The notes below the pieces were generated by a model that was not told the DNA's origin, did no database searches, and saw nothing but the letters and a program-made list of their open reading frames with translations. From NCBI RefSeq assembly GCF_000495795.1, contig NZ_AWGD01000037.1:62001-126000 (forward strand): DNA of 64,000 bases. Reading direction: 5' to 3'. The translations under genes were made by a program, and so were the position numbers. Below, piece by piece: positions 44,354 through 55,400 of this stretch. Every line of letters starts with the position of its first letter. Positions within the stretch are counted from its first letter, which is position 1. Source of the stretch: Asticcacaulis sp. AC460 (GTDB lineage Bacteria; Pseudomonadota; Alphaproteobacteria; Caulobacterales; Caulobacteraceae).

Positions 44354-47260
44354 GTGGGTACTATGTTGTTCGGGCGCGTTGTGCGGGGGATCGCCGCCCT
44401 GGGTCTTTGCCTGGCGCTGGGCCTGGCGCTGGGTGTCGCAGGCCTCACGACCCCGGCCCAGGCCGCCGAGTCCCTGGCCCAGATGGTCACGGGGCCGGGC
44501 TGGCCGCATACCGGTTCCGACATCAAGCCGGACGCCGGCGCGCGTTTCGGCCGTCTGCCCAACGGCATGCGCTACGTCATCTATCCTAACGACGCCAAGG
44601 GCCGCAACACCTCGATGCGCTTCCTGATGGCCACCGGCTCGCTGCAGGAAGGCGACGACCAGCTCGGCATCGCCCACCTGGTCGAGCACATGGCCTTTCG
44701 CGGCTCGAAGAACCTGAAGGACGGCGAACTGAAGCACATCGTCGAGGCCGAGGGCTTCGGCTTTGGTTCCGACGTCAATGCCTTTACCGACTATGAGACC
44801 ACCAAATACGTCCTCGATCTGCCCAGCAATGAGACCCAGGCGATCGAAACCGCCCTGTTCGTCCTGCGCGAGATCGCCGGCAACCTGACCTTCGACGGCG
44901 ACGCCATCGAACATGAACGCGGCGTGGTCCTGGGCGAGGAGCGGATGCGTGCCTCACCGGCCTCCCGCGCCGAGCAGGTCCTGCGCGAGGCGACCTATCC
45001 GGACAGCCTGTATGCCCTGCGCGACCCGATCGGTACGCTGGACAGCATCCGCACCGCCCCGCGCCAGGCCCTGGTCGACTATTATCAGGACTGGTACCGG
45101 CCGGAACTGGCCGTGCTGGTCGTTGCCGGCGATTTCGATGTCGCTGGCATGGAAAAGCGCATCCAGGCGGTGTTCGGCGACTGGAAGCCCGCCCGTCCGG
45201 GGCCGGTACGGATTTTGAACTACGCGCCGAAGCCCGTGCCCGGCGTGCGCACCTCCGTCTATGCCGAGAAGAACCTCTACGAAGGCCTGAGCGTCAGATG
45301 GCTGCGGCCCTATATCGACAAGCCGGAGAGCCTGACCTCGCGGACCTCGGGTTACCTGAAACAGATCGGCTTCTGGGCGCTCAACGACCGCTTTCGCCGC
45401 GCCGCCGAAGACCCGGCCGTGCCGTTCCTGGTGGCCAGTATCGATTACGACAATTCGCGCCTGGACGGCAATATCACCACCCTTCTGGTGGTCCCCAAGC
45501 CTGGGCGAGGCAAGGAGGCCTTCCTCTACGCCCTTCGCATGGTCGGCCGGCTCAAGGCCGACGGCGTCACGGCGGGGGAGCTGAGCGAATATATCGCGGC
45601 TGCCGACGCCCAGGTCGAAAACATGATCCGCACCAACCAGACGCGCTTCAATTCGGACATCGCCGAAGAGATCGTGTCCGGCCTGGTCTATGACAATGTC
45701 TTCGAAACGGCGACCCAGGTGCGCAACGAGTGGCGGCGGATCAAACCGGCCCTGACCAAGGCGGCGGTCGATGAGCGTATCTCCGTCACCTTCAACAGCG
45801 ACAGCATCATGCTGAGCCGCCAGGGCGAAGACAGAGCGGTGATGGACGAGGCCGCCCTGGCCGAGGTCTTCGCGGAGGCCCAGGGCGCCACGGATAATAC
45901 CGCGCAGGCCGGTCCGGCGGGGGGCAGCGTCAGCGCGGCCTGGCCCTATACCAACTTCGGTCCCGGCGCCCGCATCGCGGAAAAGACCCGCGTCGAGACC
46001 CTGGGCTACACCCATTATGTCCTGTCCAACGGGGTCACGGTCAATATCCGTCCCAACGCGGTGGTCAAGAACCAGATCCTGGTCAAGGTCCGGTTCGGCG
46101 GCGGCTTCCTGCTGTTCTCGCCGAAGGAAGACATCTCCCTGATCCAGACGGGCTTTTTCGACCTGCGCGACGGCGGCCTGGGCAAGCTGTCGCAGGTCCA
46201 GCTCGACAAGGCGCTGTCGACCCGGACCTTCAGCTTCGACTACGACCTGGAAGACAAGGCCGCGGTGCTGACGGGCTATACCGCGCGCGACAGCTTCGCC
46301 GCCCAGATGCAGGTGCTGATGGCCTTTACGGTCGATCCCGGGTACCGGCCGGAAATGTTCGAGAATGTCCGCCAGTCGCTCGACTATTCGTACCAATATG
46401 TCCGCGGTTCGCCTGACCAGGTCATGGGCTATGGCTCGACGGCCTGGCTGGTCAGCAACGATCCGCGTTACGTCTTTCCGGACAAGGCGCAGATGGAGGC
46501 GCGGGCGCCGAAGGACATCGAAGCCATCTTCCGGCGCACCATGACCGGCGTGCCGGTCGAGATTAACATCGCCGGCGACGTCCGTGAGAACGAAGCGATC
46601 GAGATCGTGCGCAAGACCTTCGGCAACCTGCCGCAGGTCCCGGCCATGATCACGCCCGCCGACGGCGCCGACAAGGTGGTGCTGCCGACCGACCGCACGA
46701 CGCAGGTCTTCTACCATGAGGGTCGCGAGGACCAGGCGATTTCGATGGTGGTCTTCCCGGCGACCGACGCCCTTTCCGATACCGACGACACCCGTGGGCT
46801 GAGACTGTTGACGGTCATCTTCAATGCCCGGCTGGATGAGGAGCTGCGCCAGAAGCAGGGCATGGCCTATGACGGCTATGTCGGCCTGACGGCGTCGGAA
46901 TCGGCGGCGGGCTTCGGCTATATTTCGGCCCAGGGCACGGTGCCGCCGGACAAGGACCAGATCTTCTACGATACGGTGCTGAAGATCGCCGCCGATATCG
47001 TCGGCAAGGGCGTGACGGCCGCCGAACTGGAACGCGCGCGTAATCCCATCGTCCAGTATATGAACGACGACACCAAGAACAACGAGGACTGGCAACGCAC
47101 CCTGGCCGGGCTGTACGGCAATCCGGTCCTGTGGGAATACCGGGTCGGCGAGCATGCCAAGTACATGAAGATCACCCTGGGCGACATCAACACCCTGGCG
47201 CGGCGCTATCTCAAACCCGAAAAGGTCCTGCGCGCGAAGACGGTGCCGGCGAAGGAGTAA
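44354..47260 (+). CDS. M16-family zinc metallopeptidase, secreted
   Basis: The 968-residue protein has a signal peptide (ending TPAQAAES). The inverse zinc motif HLVEH lies at 108-112, with the third Glu ligand expected about 75 residues on. A large second half repeats the peptidase fold without the zinc site, as in pitrilysin-type enzymes. It would degrade peptides in the periplasm. A GTG at 44354 and an ATG at 44363 are both possible; AGGAA at 44338-44342 lies 11 nt before the GTG. Confidence 0.92.
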   Translation: MGTMLFGRVVRGIAALGLCLALGLALGVAGLTTPAQAAESLAQMVTGPGWPHTGSDIKPDAGARFGRLPNGMRYVIYPNDAKGRNTSMRFLMATGSLQEGDDQLGIAHLVEHMAFRGSKNLKDGELKHIVEAEGFGFGSDVNAFTDYETTKYVLDLPSNETQAIETALFVLREIAGNLTFDGDAIEHERGVVLGEERMRASPASRAEQVLREATYPDSLYALRDPIGTLDSIRTAPRQALVDYYQDWYRPELAVLVVAGDFDVAGMEKRIQAVFGDWKPARPGPVRILNYAPKPVPGVRTSVYAEKNLYEGLSVRWLRPYIDKPESLTSRTSGYLKQIGFWALNDRFRRAAEDPAVPFLVASIDYDNSRLDGNITTLLVVPKPGRGKEAFLYALRMVGRLKADGVTAGELSEYIAAADAQVENMIRTNQTRFNSDIAEEIVSGLVYDNVFETATQVRNEWRRIKPALTKAAVDERISVTFNSDSIMLSRQGEDRAVMDEAALAEVFAEAQGATDNTAQAGPAGGSVSAAWPYTNFGPGARIAEKTRVETLGYTHYVLSNGVTVNIRPNAVVKNQILVKVRFGGGFLLFSPKEDISLIQTGFFDLRDGGLGKLSQVQLDKALSTRTFSFDYDLEDKAAVLTGYTARDSFAAQMQVLMAFTVDPGYRPEMFENVRQSLDYSYQYVRGSPDQVMGYGSTAWLVSNDPRYVFPDKAQMEARAPKDIEAIFRRTMTGVPVEINIAGDVRENEAIEIVRKTFGNLPQVPAMITPADGADKVVLPTDRTTQVFYHEGREDQAISMVVFPATDALSDTDDTRGLRLLTVIFNARLDEELRQKQGMAYDGYVGLTASESAAGFGYISAQGTVPPDKDQIFYDTVLKIAADIVGKGVTAAELERARNPIVQYMNDDTKNNEDWQRTLAGLYGNPVLWEYRVGEHAKYMKITLGDINTLARRYLKPEKVLRAKTVPAKE

Positions 47261-47342
47261 GTCACCGCAAGCTTCCTGCCATCGGGCGTAAAGCCCGCGC
47301 CAAATCCACCATGATGACAAGAAACGGAGTGACGGGGGCCTA

Positions 47343-47486
47343 AAAGACTGTTTGGAAAGCCGTCAGGCTGAGGCGAAAAGGGCTGGTTTCGAGAACCGGA
47401 GCGGAGCGTACTTTAGTACGTGAGCACCGGAAGCGCAGAAAACGGCACTTTGCAGGCCAGCCTGAAGGAGTTTCCAAGCAGTCTTT
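47343..47486. repeat. Dispersed palindromic repeat, copy B
   Basis: Outer arms AAAGACTGTTTGGAAA (47343-47358) and TTTCCAAGCAGTCTTT (47471-47486) match at 15 of 16 positions and enclose a core of about 75 bp. The core is nearly identical, in reverse, to that at 8263-8349. It occupies the gap between the M16 peptidase and EamA transporter genes. Confidence 0.85.
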
Positions 47487-47530
47487 AAATAGGGGTCAAA
47501 GACCCGCAACCGTCACACAAGAAACCTGTC

Positions 47531-48424
47531 ATGTCGTTCGTCAACCTGAGCAAGCTGATTGTCCTGGCCGCCATCTGGGGCTCGTCCTTCCTGTTCATGC
47601 GCGTCGCCGCCCATGAGCTTGCGCCGCCCTTTATGATCGCCCTGCGCGTCGGTCTGGGCGCGCTATTCCTGCTGGCGGTGGCGGTCTGGCAAAGGAAGGC
47701 GCTCGATATCCGCGCGCACTGGAAGCATTTCCTGATCCTGGGCCTGCTCAACACGGCAGTGCCGTTTACGCTCTTCGCCTTTGCCGCCAGGACCCTGCCG
47801 GCCTCGCTGATGTCGATCCTCAACGCCACGGCGCCGATCTTCGGTGCCGTGATCTCGGTGGTGTGGCTGCGCACGGCCATGACTTGGAAGTCGGGCCTGG
47901 GCCTGGTGCTGGGCATAGCCGGCGTGGCCATCCTGGTTGGGCTGGACACGGCGGCCCTGTCGCCGGGAACCCTGCTGGCGGTGGGCGCAGGCCTGGCCGC
48001 CGGCTTCCTGTACGGCCTGGCCTCGGTCTATGCCAAGCAGGCCAAAAGCGTCGACGGCTTCTCCAATGCCCACGGCAGCCTGTGGGCCGCCTGCCTGTTT
48101 ATGTTCCCGGTGGCGCCGTTCTATGCCCCGGCCGTGGCCGTGTCGGCGCCGGTGGTGTGGTCGATCGTGGCTGTGGGGATCATGTGCAGCGGCATCGCCT
48201 ACCTGCTCTATTTCAACCTGATCGACGAGATCGGCGCCGCACCGACCCTGAGTGTCGGCTTCCTGATCCCGGTCTTCGGCGTGCTGTGGGGCGCCTTGGT
48301 CCTGCATGAGCCGATCGGCCTGCAGACCGTGCTGGGCGGCGTCATCGTGCTGATCGGCACGGCGCTGATCACTGGCTTCAATCCGGTCGGCATGTTACGC
48401 CGCAAGACCGCGACTGTGTCCTAA
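47531..48424 (+). CDS. EamA-family (DMT) transporter
   Basis: The 297-residue protein has ten helices in two EamA repeats (KLIVLAAIWGSSFLFMRVAAHELAPPFMIALR and the second half from LLAVGAGLAAGFLYGLASVYAK). Drug/metabolite exporter superfamily, inner membrane; substrate unknown. Its stop overlaps by 4 bp the stop of the convergent cupin gene. Confidence 0.92.
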   Translation: MSFVNLSKLIVLAAIWGSSFLFMRVAAHELAPPFMIALRVGLGALFLLAVAVWQRKALDIRAHWKHFLILGLLNTAVPFTLFAFAARTLPASLMSILNATAPIFGAVISVVWLRTAMTWKSGLGLVLGIAGVAILVGLDTAALSPGTLLAVGAGLAAGFLYGLASVYAKQAKSVDGFSNAHGSLWAACLFMFPVAPFYAPAVAVSAPVVWSIVAVGIMCSGIAYLLYFNLIDEIGAAPTLSVGFLIPVFGVLWGALVLHEPIGLQTVLGGVIVLIGTALITGFNPVGMLRRKTATVS

Positions 48425-48771
48425 ACCAGCACGACAAACGTCTTCAGCACCGGCTCGATCACCTGCCACTGACCGCTATAGCCCGGCCGGAAGATGAAGT
48501 GATCGCCGGGATGCAGGTGGACCGGTTCCTTGCCGTCTTCCTTGACGATGGCATGGCCCTCGACCAGGGTGCAATATTCCCATTCGTCGTAGGACACACG
48601 CCATGTTCCGGGCGTCGACGCCCAGTAGCCGGCAAAGCGCGTTTCGTCCATATTGGCGTCCAGCGTCCAAAGCGTGAAGCGCGGATCGCCGGCCACGACC
48701 TTTTCCGGCGGCGGCGCGCTCGTTTCCGGCGGCGGCAGGTCCTCGCGGTCGAAGCGGACGAAGTGACTCAT
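48421..48771 (-). CDS. Cupin-domain protein (DUF861-like)
   Basis: The 116-residue single cupin has RVSYDEWEYCTLVEGHAIVKEDGK and HLHPGDHFIFRPGYSGQW. This is the (S)-ureidoglycine aminohydrolase-like DUF861 type with a short His/Glu metal site. Substrate unknown. Convergent with the EamA gene. Confidence 0.88.
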   Translation of the reverse strand: MSHFVRFDREDLPPPETSAPPPEKVVAGDPRFTLWTLDANMDETRFAGYWASTPGTWRVSYDEWEYCTLVEGHAIVKEDGKEPVHLHPGDHFIFRPGYSGQWQVIEPVLKTFVVLV

Positions 48772-48814
48772 GGGCGACTCTCCTTTGTCGCACAGCTAAC
48801 ACGCAAATGCCGGC

Positions 48815-48843
48815 TTGTGCCATCGCATCACGGCGGCTAAGCT
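48815..48843 (+). promoter_or_regulatory. Possible promoter of the GH9 gene
   Basis: TTGTGC (48815-48820) and TAAGCT (48838-48843) are 17 bp apart, each matching about four of six consensus bases. The operator dyad follows directly. Confidence 0.35.
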
Positions 48844-48844
48844 T

Positions 48845-48862
48845 GTTGTAATGGATTACAAC
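48845..48862. promoter_or_regulatory. Operator-like dyad before GH9
   Basis: GTTGTAAT and ATTACAAC are perfect 8-bp arms around GG. It lies 37 bp before the ATG at 48899 and over the predicted transcription start, a typical repressor position (LacI/GntR size). Confidence 0.5.
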
Positions 48863-48898
48863 GAGGCCTGATAAGTGGCCCGATTAAGAGAGGATACC

Positions 48899-51370
48899 AT
48901 GAAACGCATTCTGATGGCGGCTGTTGCCGGCTGGGTTCTCGCGAACGCAGCCTATGCCGAACCCAATCTCAAGCTCAACGAAAAGGGCTATTACGAGGCT
49001 CCGGGCCTCAATGTCACCGTCTTTGCCGACATCTATCCGGACGGCCACCAGACCGGCGTCACCGTCATCCAGCACGGCTCGCGCGTGGCGGCCAACGGCG
49101 ACCTGCGCCTGGAGCCGTCGCCGGGCCAGTGGTCGCCCATGCCGGCCGGCGAGGGCACCCTGGCCATTGACGCCGCCGGCAATACCGTCACCCAGCGCCT
49201 GCACTATCCCGACGCGTCGAAAGACCGCAAAGGGTTCAACCCGATCGACTATCCCGACCTCAAGTTCAGCTACGCCGTCCGGGTGACTCCGCTTGAGGGC
49301 AATGCCTTCCAGGTCTCGGTCGATCTCGACCAGCCCCTGCCCAAGGATTGGGAAGGCAAGGTCGGCTTCAATTTCGAACTTTTCCCGGGCGAACTGTTCG
49401 GCAAATCCTGGCTGATGGACAGCCAAAGCGGCATCTTTCCGCGCCAGGCCAACGGCCCGATGGAGCAGGACGGCGGCACCCTGGTCACTGCCGACATGGC
49501 GCGCGGCAAGACCCTGATCGTCGCCCCCGACAGCCCGCTGCAGCGCATGAAGATCGAGAGCCGCACCGGGCAACTGGAACTGCTCGACGGCCGCGGCAAT
49601 TTCAACAACGGCTGGTACATTGTCCGCGAGTTGACCAAACCCGGCGCGACGAAAGACGCCATCACCTGGGTGATCACCCCCAATACCGATCCCGACTGGC
49701 GCTATAAGCCGGTGATCCAGGTATCCCAGGTCGGCTATCGCCCTGGCCAGGCCAAGGAAATCGTCATCGAGCAGGATCCGCGCGATACGAAGGCCGATCC
49801 CCTGGTGGTCTATAAGATGACCGAAAGTGGCCGCCAGGAAGTCCGCCGCGTCACCCCGAAGGACTGGGGCAATTTCCTGCGCTACCATTACCTGAAGGCT
49901 GACCTGAGCGACCTGCGCGATCCCGGCATGTACCAGGTCGAATACCGCGGCCAGCTCAGCCACGCCTTCAAGATCGGCGAGGATACCTATGACCGCCATG
50001 TCTGGCAGCCGACCCTGGAATATTTCCTGCCGGCCCAGATGTGCCACATGCTGGTCAAGGAAAAATACCGCACCTGGCACGGCATCGACCACCTGGACGA
50101 TGTCCGCATGGCGCCGGTCAATCTCAACCATTTCGACGGCTACCTGCAGGCCGGTTCGACCCTGACCAGGTACCAGCCGGGCGACGCCGTGCCGGGCATG
50201 GACCGTGGCGGCTGGCATGATGCCGGCGACTACGACCTGCGCGTCGAAAGCCAGATGGGCACGGTGTGGCTGCTGTCGAAGATGGTCGAGGAGTTCGGCG
50301 TAAACTACGACGCCACCACCGTCGACCAGGCCAACCGGATCACCGAGATCCACAAGCCCGACGGCAAGAACGACATGCTGCAGCAGATCGAGCACGGCCT
50401 GTTGTCGGTGGTCGGTGGCTACAACGCCATGGGCCGGACCTATCGCGGCATCATCGAGCCGTATCTCGACCAGTATACCCTGCTGGGCGACATCACCACC
50501 CAGACCGACAACCTGCGCTACGACGCGTCGCTGAAGCCCGGCGAAAAGACCGGCACCCATTCGTCCCTGACCGACGATCGCTGGGTATTTACCGAAGACA
50601 ATCCCAATCGCGAGCTGGAAACGGCGGCGCAACTGGCCACGGCGTCACGGGTGATGAAGGACTATAACGCGCAACTGGCCGCCGACTCGCTCAAGGCGGC
50701 CCAGGACCTGTACACGAAGGCTTTCGACCGGGCGACCAGCCTGAAGGCCAAGGTCTTCGTCCTGTCGGAACTGGCCCAGACTACGGGCGACCCGGCCCTG
50801 GTGAAAAAGCTGGTCGCGCTCAAACCCGAGATCGTCGCCCACATCGACCAGGCGGGGCCGGTCCTGGCCTCGGCCATGCCGCTGATCAAGGACAAGACCT
50901 TCCGCAAGGATGTCGGCCTGGCCGTCAAGGCGCACCAGGAAAAGCTGGCCCAGGAGGCCACTGAAACCCCCTATGGCGTGCCGTACAAGCCCAACATCTG
51001 GGGCGCCGGCTGGCAGATCCAGGAGTTCGGCGTCGACCAGTACTTCTTCCGCAAGGCCTGGCCCGAATTCACCCCGGTCGACCTGCAGGACGAGGCGCTG
51101 AACTTTGTCCTCGGCGTCCACCCGGGCAACAACACCTGGTCGTTTGCCTCGGGGGTCGGCGCCAATTCGGCGACCACGGCCTATGGCACCAACCGCGCCG
51201 ACTGGAGCTACATCCCGGGCGGTGTGATTTCCGGTACGGCCTTGATCCGGCCGGACCTGCCCGAGCTCAAGATCTGGCCCTATTTCTGGCAACAGGGCGA
51301 ATATGTCATGGGCGGCGGCGAGACCAACTACATGTTCCTGGCCCTGGCGGCATCGCAAAAGAAACCTTGA
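48899..51370 (+). CDS. GH9 glycoside hydrolase (endoglucanase type), secreted
   Basis: The 823-residue protein has a Sec signal (ending ANAAYA). An N-terminal beta region with an Ig-like CelD-type domain follows (around VIQVSQVGYRPGQAKEIV, near residue 275). The GH9 (alpha/alpha)6 domain comes last, with GGWHDAGDYD giving the catalytic Asp pair and a C-terminal GETNYMFLALAA supplying the likely Glu acid. It hydrolyses beta-1,4-glucans or related plant polymers. AAGAGAGGA precedes the ATG at 48899. Regulated by the dyad at 48845-48862, by inference. Confidence 0.9.
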   Translation: MKRILMAAVAGWVLANAAYAEPNLKLNEKGYYEAPGLNVTVFADIYPDGHQTGVTVIQHGSRVAANGDLRLEPSPGQWSPMPAGEGTLAIDAAGNTVTQRLHYPDASKDRKGFNPIDYPDLKFSYAVRVTPLEGNAFQVSVDLDQPLPKDWEGKVGFNFELFPGELFGKSWLMDSQSGIFPRQANGPMEQDGGTLVTADMARGKTLIVAPDSPLQRMKIESRTGQLELLDGRGNFNNGWYIVRELTKPGATKDAITWVITPNTDPDWRYKPVIQVSQVGYRPGQAKEIVIEQDPRDTKADPLVVYKMTESGRQEVRRVTPKDWGNFLRYHYLKADLSDLRDPGMYQVEYRGQLSHAFKIGEDTYDRHVWQPTLEYFLPAQMCHMLVKEKYRTWHGIDHLDDVRMAPVNLNHFDGYLQAGSTLTRYQPGDAVPGMDRGGWHDAGDYDLRVESQMGTVWLLSKMVEEFGVNYDATTVDQANRITEIHKPDGKNDMLQQIEHGLLSVVGGYNAMGRTYRGIIEPYLDQYTLLGDITTQTDNLRYDASLKPGEKTGTHSSLTDDRWVFTEDNPNRELETAAQLATASRVMKDYNAQLAADSLKAAQDLYTKAFDRATSLKAKVFVLSELAQTTGDPALVKKLVALKPEIVAHIDQAGPVLASAMPLIKDKTFRKDVGLAVKAHQEKLAQEATETPYGVPYKPNIWGAGWQIQEFGVDQYFFRKAWPEFTPVDLQDEALNFVLGVHPGNNTWSFASGVGANSATTAYGTNRADWSYIPGGVISGTALIRPDLPELKIWPYFWQQGEYVMGGGETNYMFLALAASQKKP

Positions 51371-51400
51371 TTTCTTGCGTGTGACGGGGGAGGAGAGCGC

Positions 51401-52483
51401 ATGCTCAACCTCCTCCGCAAAGAACTGTTCCTCGTCATCGCCGCCGCCGTGGCCGTTCTGGCCATGGTCACCGAACACAGCATCCTCCATGCCGGCCAGG
51501 GCGCGTCCCTGATTGCCGGCATCGTGCTGATCGGCGTCATCATCATGGCGTCGCTGCGGGTGGCCCACCATGCCGAGATCCTGGCCGAAAAGGTCGGTGA
51601 ACCCTACGGCACCATGATCCTGACCCTGTCGGCTGTGCTGGTCGAGGTGGTCATCCTGGCCATCATGCTGAACGGATCGCCTCAGCCAACCCTGGCGCGC
51701 GACACCATCTATTCAGCGGTGATGCTCGACATCAACGGCATTATCGGCGTGGCGGCGATCCTGGGCGGGCTGAAGCACGGCGAACAGCCCTATAACGACG
51801 CTTCGGGCAAGACCTATATCGTGATGATCATGACCGGCATGGGGGTGTCCATGCTGGTGCCCGAATTCATTCCGATCCCGCACTGGCAGGTCTATTCGAT
51901 CTTCTCGATCGCCATCATGGTCTTCCTGTACGGCATGTTCCTGCGCCTGCAGACCACCAAACACAGCTACTTCTTCAGCTACGCCTACGAAGCCAGGGGC
52001 GGCGAGGCCGAACACCACGACGAAGGCAACAAGACCTGGCATTCCGTGGCCATCCTGGTCACCGGCCTGGTGCTGATCGGGCTGCTGGCCGAGGTCATGT
52101 CCAAGACGCTTGAGGTCGGTCTCGAAGGCACCGGCATTCCGCCGATCTTCTCCGCCCTTGTGGTGGCGACCATCTCGGCCAGCCCTGAGATCCTGACGGC
52201 GCTTCGCGCCGCCCTGGCCAACCGCATGCAGCCGGTGATCAACATCGCGCTCGGCGCCTCGCTGTCGACCGTGGTGCTGACCGTACCGGTGATTGAACTT
52301 CTGGCCCTGATCCAGGGCGAGCAGATCGTCATGGCCCTGACCCCGACCCAGAGTATCATGACGGCCCTGACCCTGCTGGTGGCGGCGATCAACCTGAACG
52401 ACGGCCAGACCAACGCCATCGAAGGCACCACCCACTTCGTGCTGTTCTGCGCCTTCCTGATGCTGGCCTTTATGGGCCTGTAA
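51401..52483 (+). CDS. chaA: Calcium/proton antiporter ChaA
   Basis: The 360-residue CaCA-superfamily antiporter has two alpha-repeats with acidic centres (GEPYGTMILTLSAVLVEVVILA and LVVATISASPEILTALRAAL), and about eleven helices. It exports Ca2+ (and Na+ or K+) for protons at alkaline pH. It starts 30 bp after the GH9 stop. Its last 14 bp overlap the convergent GH2 gene. Confidence 0.92.
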   Translation: MLNLLRKELFLVIAAAVAVLAMVTEHSILHAGQGASLIAGIVLIGVIIMASLRVAHHAEILAEKVGEPYGTMILTLSAVLVEVVILAIMLNGSPQPTLARDTIYSAVMLDINGIIGVAAILGGLKHGEQPYNDASGKTYIVMIMTGMGVSMLVPEFIPIPHWQVYSIFSIAIMVFLYGMFLRLQTTKHSYFFSYAYEARGGEAEHHDEGNKTWHSVAILVTGLVLIGLLAEVMSKTLEVGLEGTGIPPIFSALVVATISASPEILTALRAALANRMQPVINIALGASLSTVVLTVPVIELLALIQGEQIVMALTPTQSIMTALTLLVAAINLNDGQTNAIEGTTHFVLFCAFLMLAFMGL

Positions 52484-55400
52484 AGGTGAAGACCAGCGAG
52501 CCGCTATAGGTCCCCGACGCCTGGGCCGGCTGGCTGGCCGGGCCGGTGTTTTCCGGCGTGACGAACTTCGACCCCATGGCCGGGATCGCCGCCAGGAAGG
52601 AAATATCGCCCGCCGGGAAGTCCGGCGAGGTGTTGATATGGCCCAGCTGCGGTGTGCCGATGCGTAAGTAAACATCATCCGACGCGCTGTTCACCGTCCA
52701 TGCCCCGCTAGCGGTGTTGAAACGGGCCCAGCGCAGGCCGGCAAAATAACCCTGGAACTCCGGATAGATAGCGGCGCCCGGCCTGTCGACGCTGAAGGCG
52801 GCTTCGCGCACCCCCAGTTCCGGCCCGCGCAACCGGTTCTGCCACACGCGATAAGGACCCCGGCCCAGGCTGCGTACCGAGGTGATATTCCCCTCCGGCT
52901 CGTCGAACGTGATACCGTGATAGAGAAAGGTCCCCTCCAGGCTGTAGCTGTAGTCCAGCTTCAGCGAACCATCCCGGCGCAAGGTCCAGCGGGCGTCGAG
53001 ACCGCCGCCGCGGGCCTCCAGCCAGGCTTCGCCATTGGCGGTGCCGGTGGTGACGATGGCCGGCCCGGCGGGGGCGGGGAAGCGATCGGCCTCGAACCCG
53101 AGCCGTACCGTCTTGACCGGAACCGCACGCCCGGCATCGCTCAGCGGCCTTGTGTAACGCACCGCCGACACCCTCTGCGGCGCGAAATTGTACCGGATAC
53201 CGTCCGAGGCGCGGCGGGTGCTGTCGTACAGCGTCTTCCACGTCTGCCCATCCGAAGTGATCTCCAGCTTGAACCCGGCATAGCTGTCGGTCTTCTCCAG
53301 GCCCAGATCGATCTCGATGGTATTGGCCATCTGCGGCACGGCCAGGGTGTGCGTCGTCGCCGTGGCATCAAGCTCCAGCCACGCCGGTTCCGCGGCGCGC
53401 GGCCGTGCAAACACCAGGCGCGGGCCATCCGTCAACGCCAGGGTTTTGCCGCCGCGCGACACCTCACGCAGCAAACCTGTCTTCGGATCGAAGCTGGCGC
53501 TGACTGGTCCGACCGAGAGGCGGATATCGTCGGCGCCCGCGACAACGGTGGGTTTGCCCCCCGCCGCGACGGCGGGCAGGGTGGGCGCGGCCACCGGCCA
53601 GGTCCACGTCCACACCGGCAAACCGTCCGGACCCGTCGCGGTCAGCATGACCGCATCGGCCTGGCGCCAGTTACCGGGCAGGGGCAGGGTCATCGTCCCC
53701 GACCCATGCGGCGCGATGTCGGCGCCGGCCGTGCCCCGGGCGATGACGATCGGCGCCGTTCCCTCGGCGGCAGGGCCGGGGAAGCGCACCGTCTGCCAGT
53801 CGAACCGCACCTGCGACAGCGGCGTAAAGTCATAATGGTTGCTGACCGTTACCGTACCGTCGAACACCGCCGGCACCACGATCTGGACCGGCGACCACAG
53901 GCTGCGGATGGTGTGGTAGCTGCCTTCCTTTTCGTGGTTGGGGCCGACCAGGCCGTCCGGCGCATAGGTGCTGAAATTATCGATGGCGGCGTCGCGGTCG
54001 CTGCGGGCAATGCCTTCGTCGACCAGGGCCCAATGAAACAGGCCGGCGCCGCGGGGCGATGTCGAGATCGCGGTCCAGTAGTCCTCCAGACCCGCGCCGG
54101 CGCCGCCATCATAAAGCGCATGCAGCACCTCCGTCGGCATCAGCAGGTTGGGTGACGCCAGGCGTTGGGTCAGGTCGGCCCAGTTGGAATAGTGCTTGGT
54201 GTCGATATCGTCGTGCAGTTCCCACGGATGCAGGACGCGGCGCTTCTGCGGATCATATAAGGCGAATTCACCGTCCAGATCGCGGTTCCATCCGCCTTCG
54301 TTGCCGTTGTCCCAGAACAGGATGCTGGGGTGGTTGACATCGCGCTCGACCATTTCGCGCACCAGCAACCGGCCATTGACCGTGTCGTGCGCCGCCTGCC
54401 ATCCGCTCAGTTCGTCGAGCACGTAAAGGCCCAGCTCATCCGCCGCTTCCAGCAGCGCCGGATCCGGCGGATAGTGCGACATGCGGATGGCGTTCATGTT
54501 CATCGATTTGACCAGGCGGACGTCGTCGTAGCTGTCTTCCGGGTTCAACGCCCGGGCGGTCTGCGGCCGGAAACTGTGCCGGTTGGCCCCTTTCAGCAGG
54601 ATGCGCTGGCCATTGAGGAACAGGCCTTCGCCGGCCCGAACCTCAAACGTGCGGAAGCCGAAACGCTGGGTGGTGGTGTGGAGGGCCTCATCGCCCTTGT
54701 AGAGCGTCAACCGCAGGTCATAGAGGTTGGGCGTCTCCGCCGTCCACAGCTGGGGCGCATCGATCCGCGTCGCCATCCGGACCCGCCCCGCGCCGCCACC
54801 GGGCAAGGCCAAAGACACCGGATCACCCACCACTATACCATCCCGGGTCAGGACCTGGCCCTCGACCCGCGTCGCTTCGCGGGCGCCGTCGAACTGGATA
54901 TCGGCGGTCAGGCTGCCGTCCGCGCGGCCGTCCAGCGCGACGTGGCGGATGGCTTCGACGGGCGAAACCTCCAGCCAGACCGGCCGGAAAATGCCGCCGA
55001 ACACCCAATAGTCCGCACGTCGCTCGGCGGTATTGGTGGCTGTATTGGCCGATTCCTTGGCGACATCGACCTCGATCAGGTTCTCTTCGCCCAGCTTCAG
55101 ATGCGGCGTCACATCGTACGAAAAACGGTAAAACGCGCCCTGGTGCACCGGCCCGGCAGGCACGCCGTTGATCCGCACCGTGGCGTCGGTCATGACGCCT
55201 TCGAAGACCAGCCGAACCCGCTTGCCCTTCCACTCGGCCGGCGCGGTAAAGCGGTGCTTGTACAGGCCATGCTCATCGGCGCGCGGCTGGCCCTGCTGGC
55301 CGTAAGAATAGGTCCCAAAGCCGTGCTGTTCCCACATCGACGGCACGGGAATGGTCGTCTGTTCGCCGGCCCGGCGCCCACCGGTGACGGAAAATTCCCA

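Noticed and set aside
44954-47320. 788-residue open frame opposite the M16 peptidase
   Set aside because: Same reason; the M16 zinc motif and signal peptide on the plus strand are decisive.
48884-50632. 582-residue open frame opposite GH9
   Set aside because: No motifs; GH9 is well supported on the other strand.
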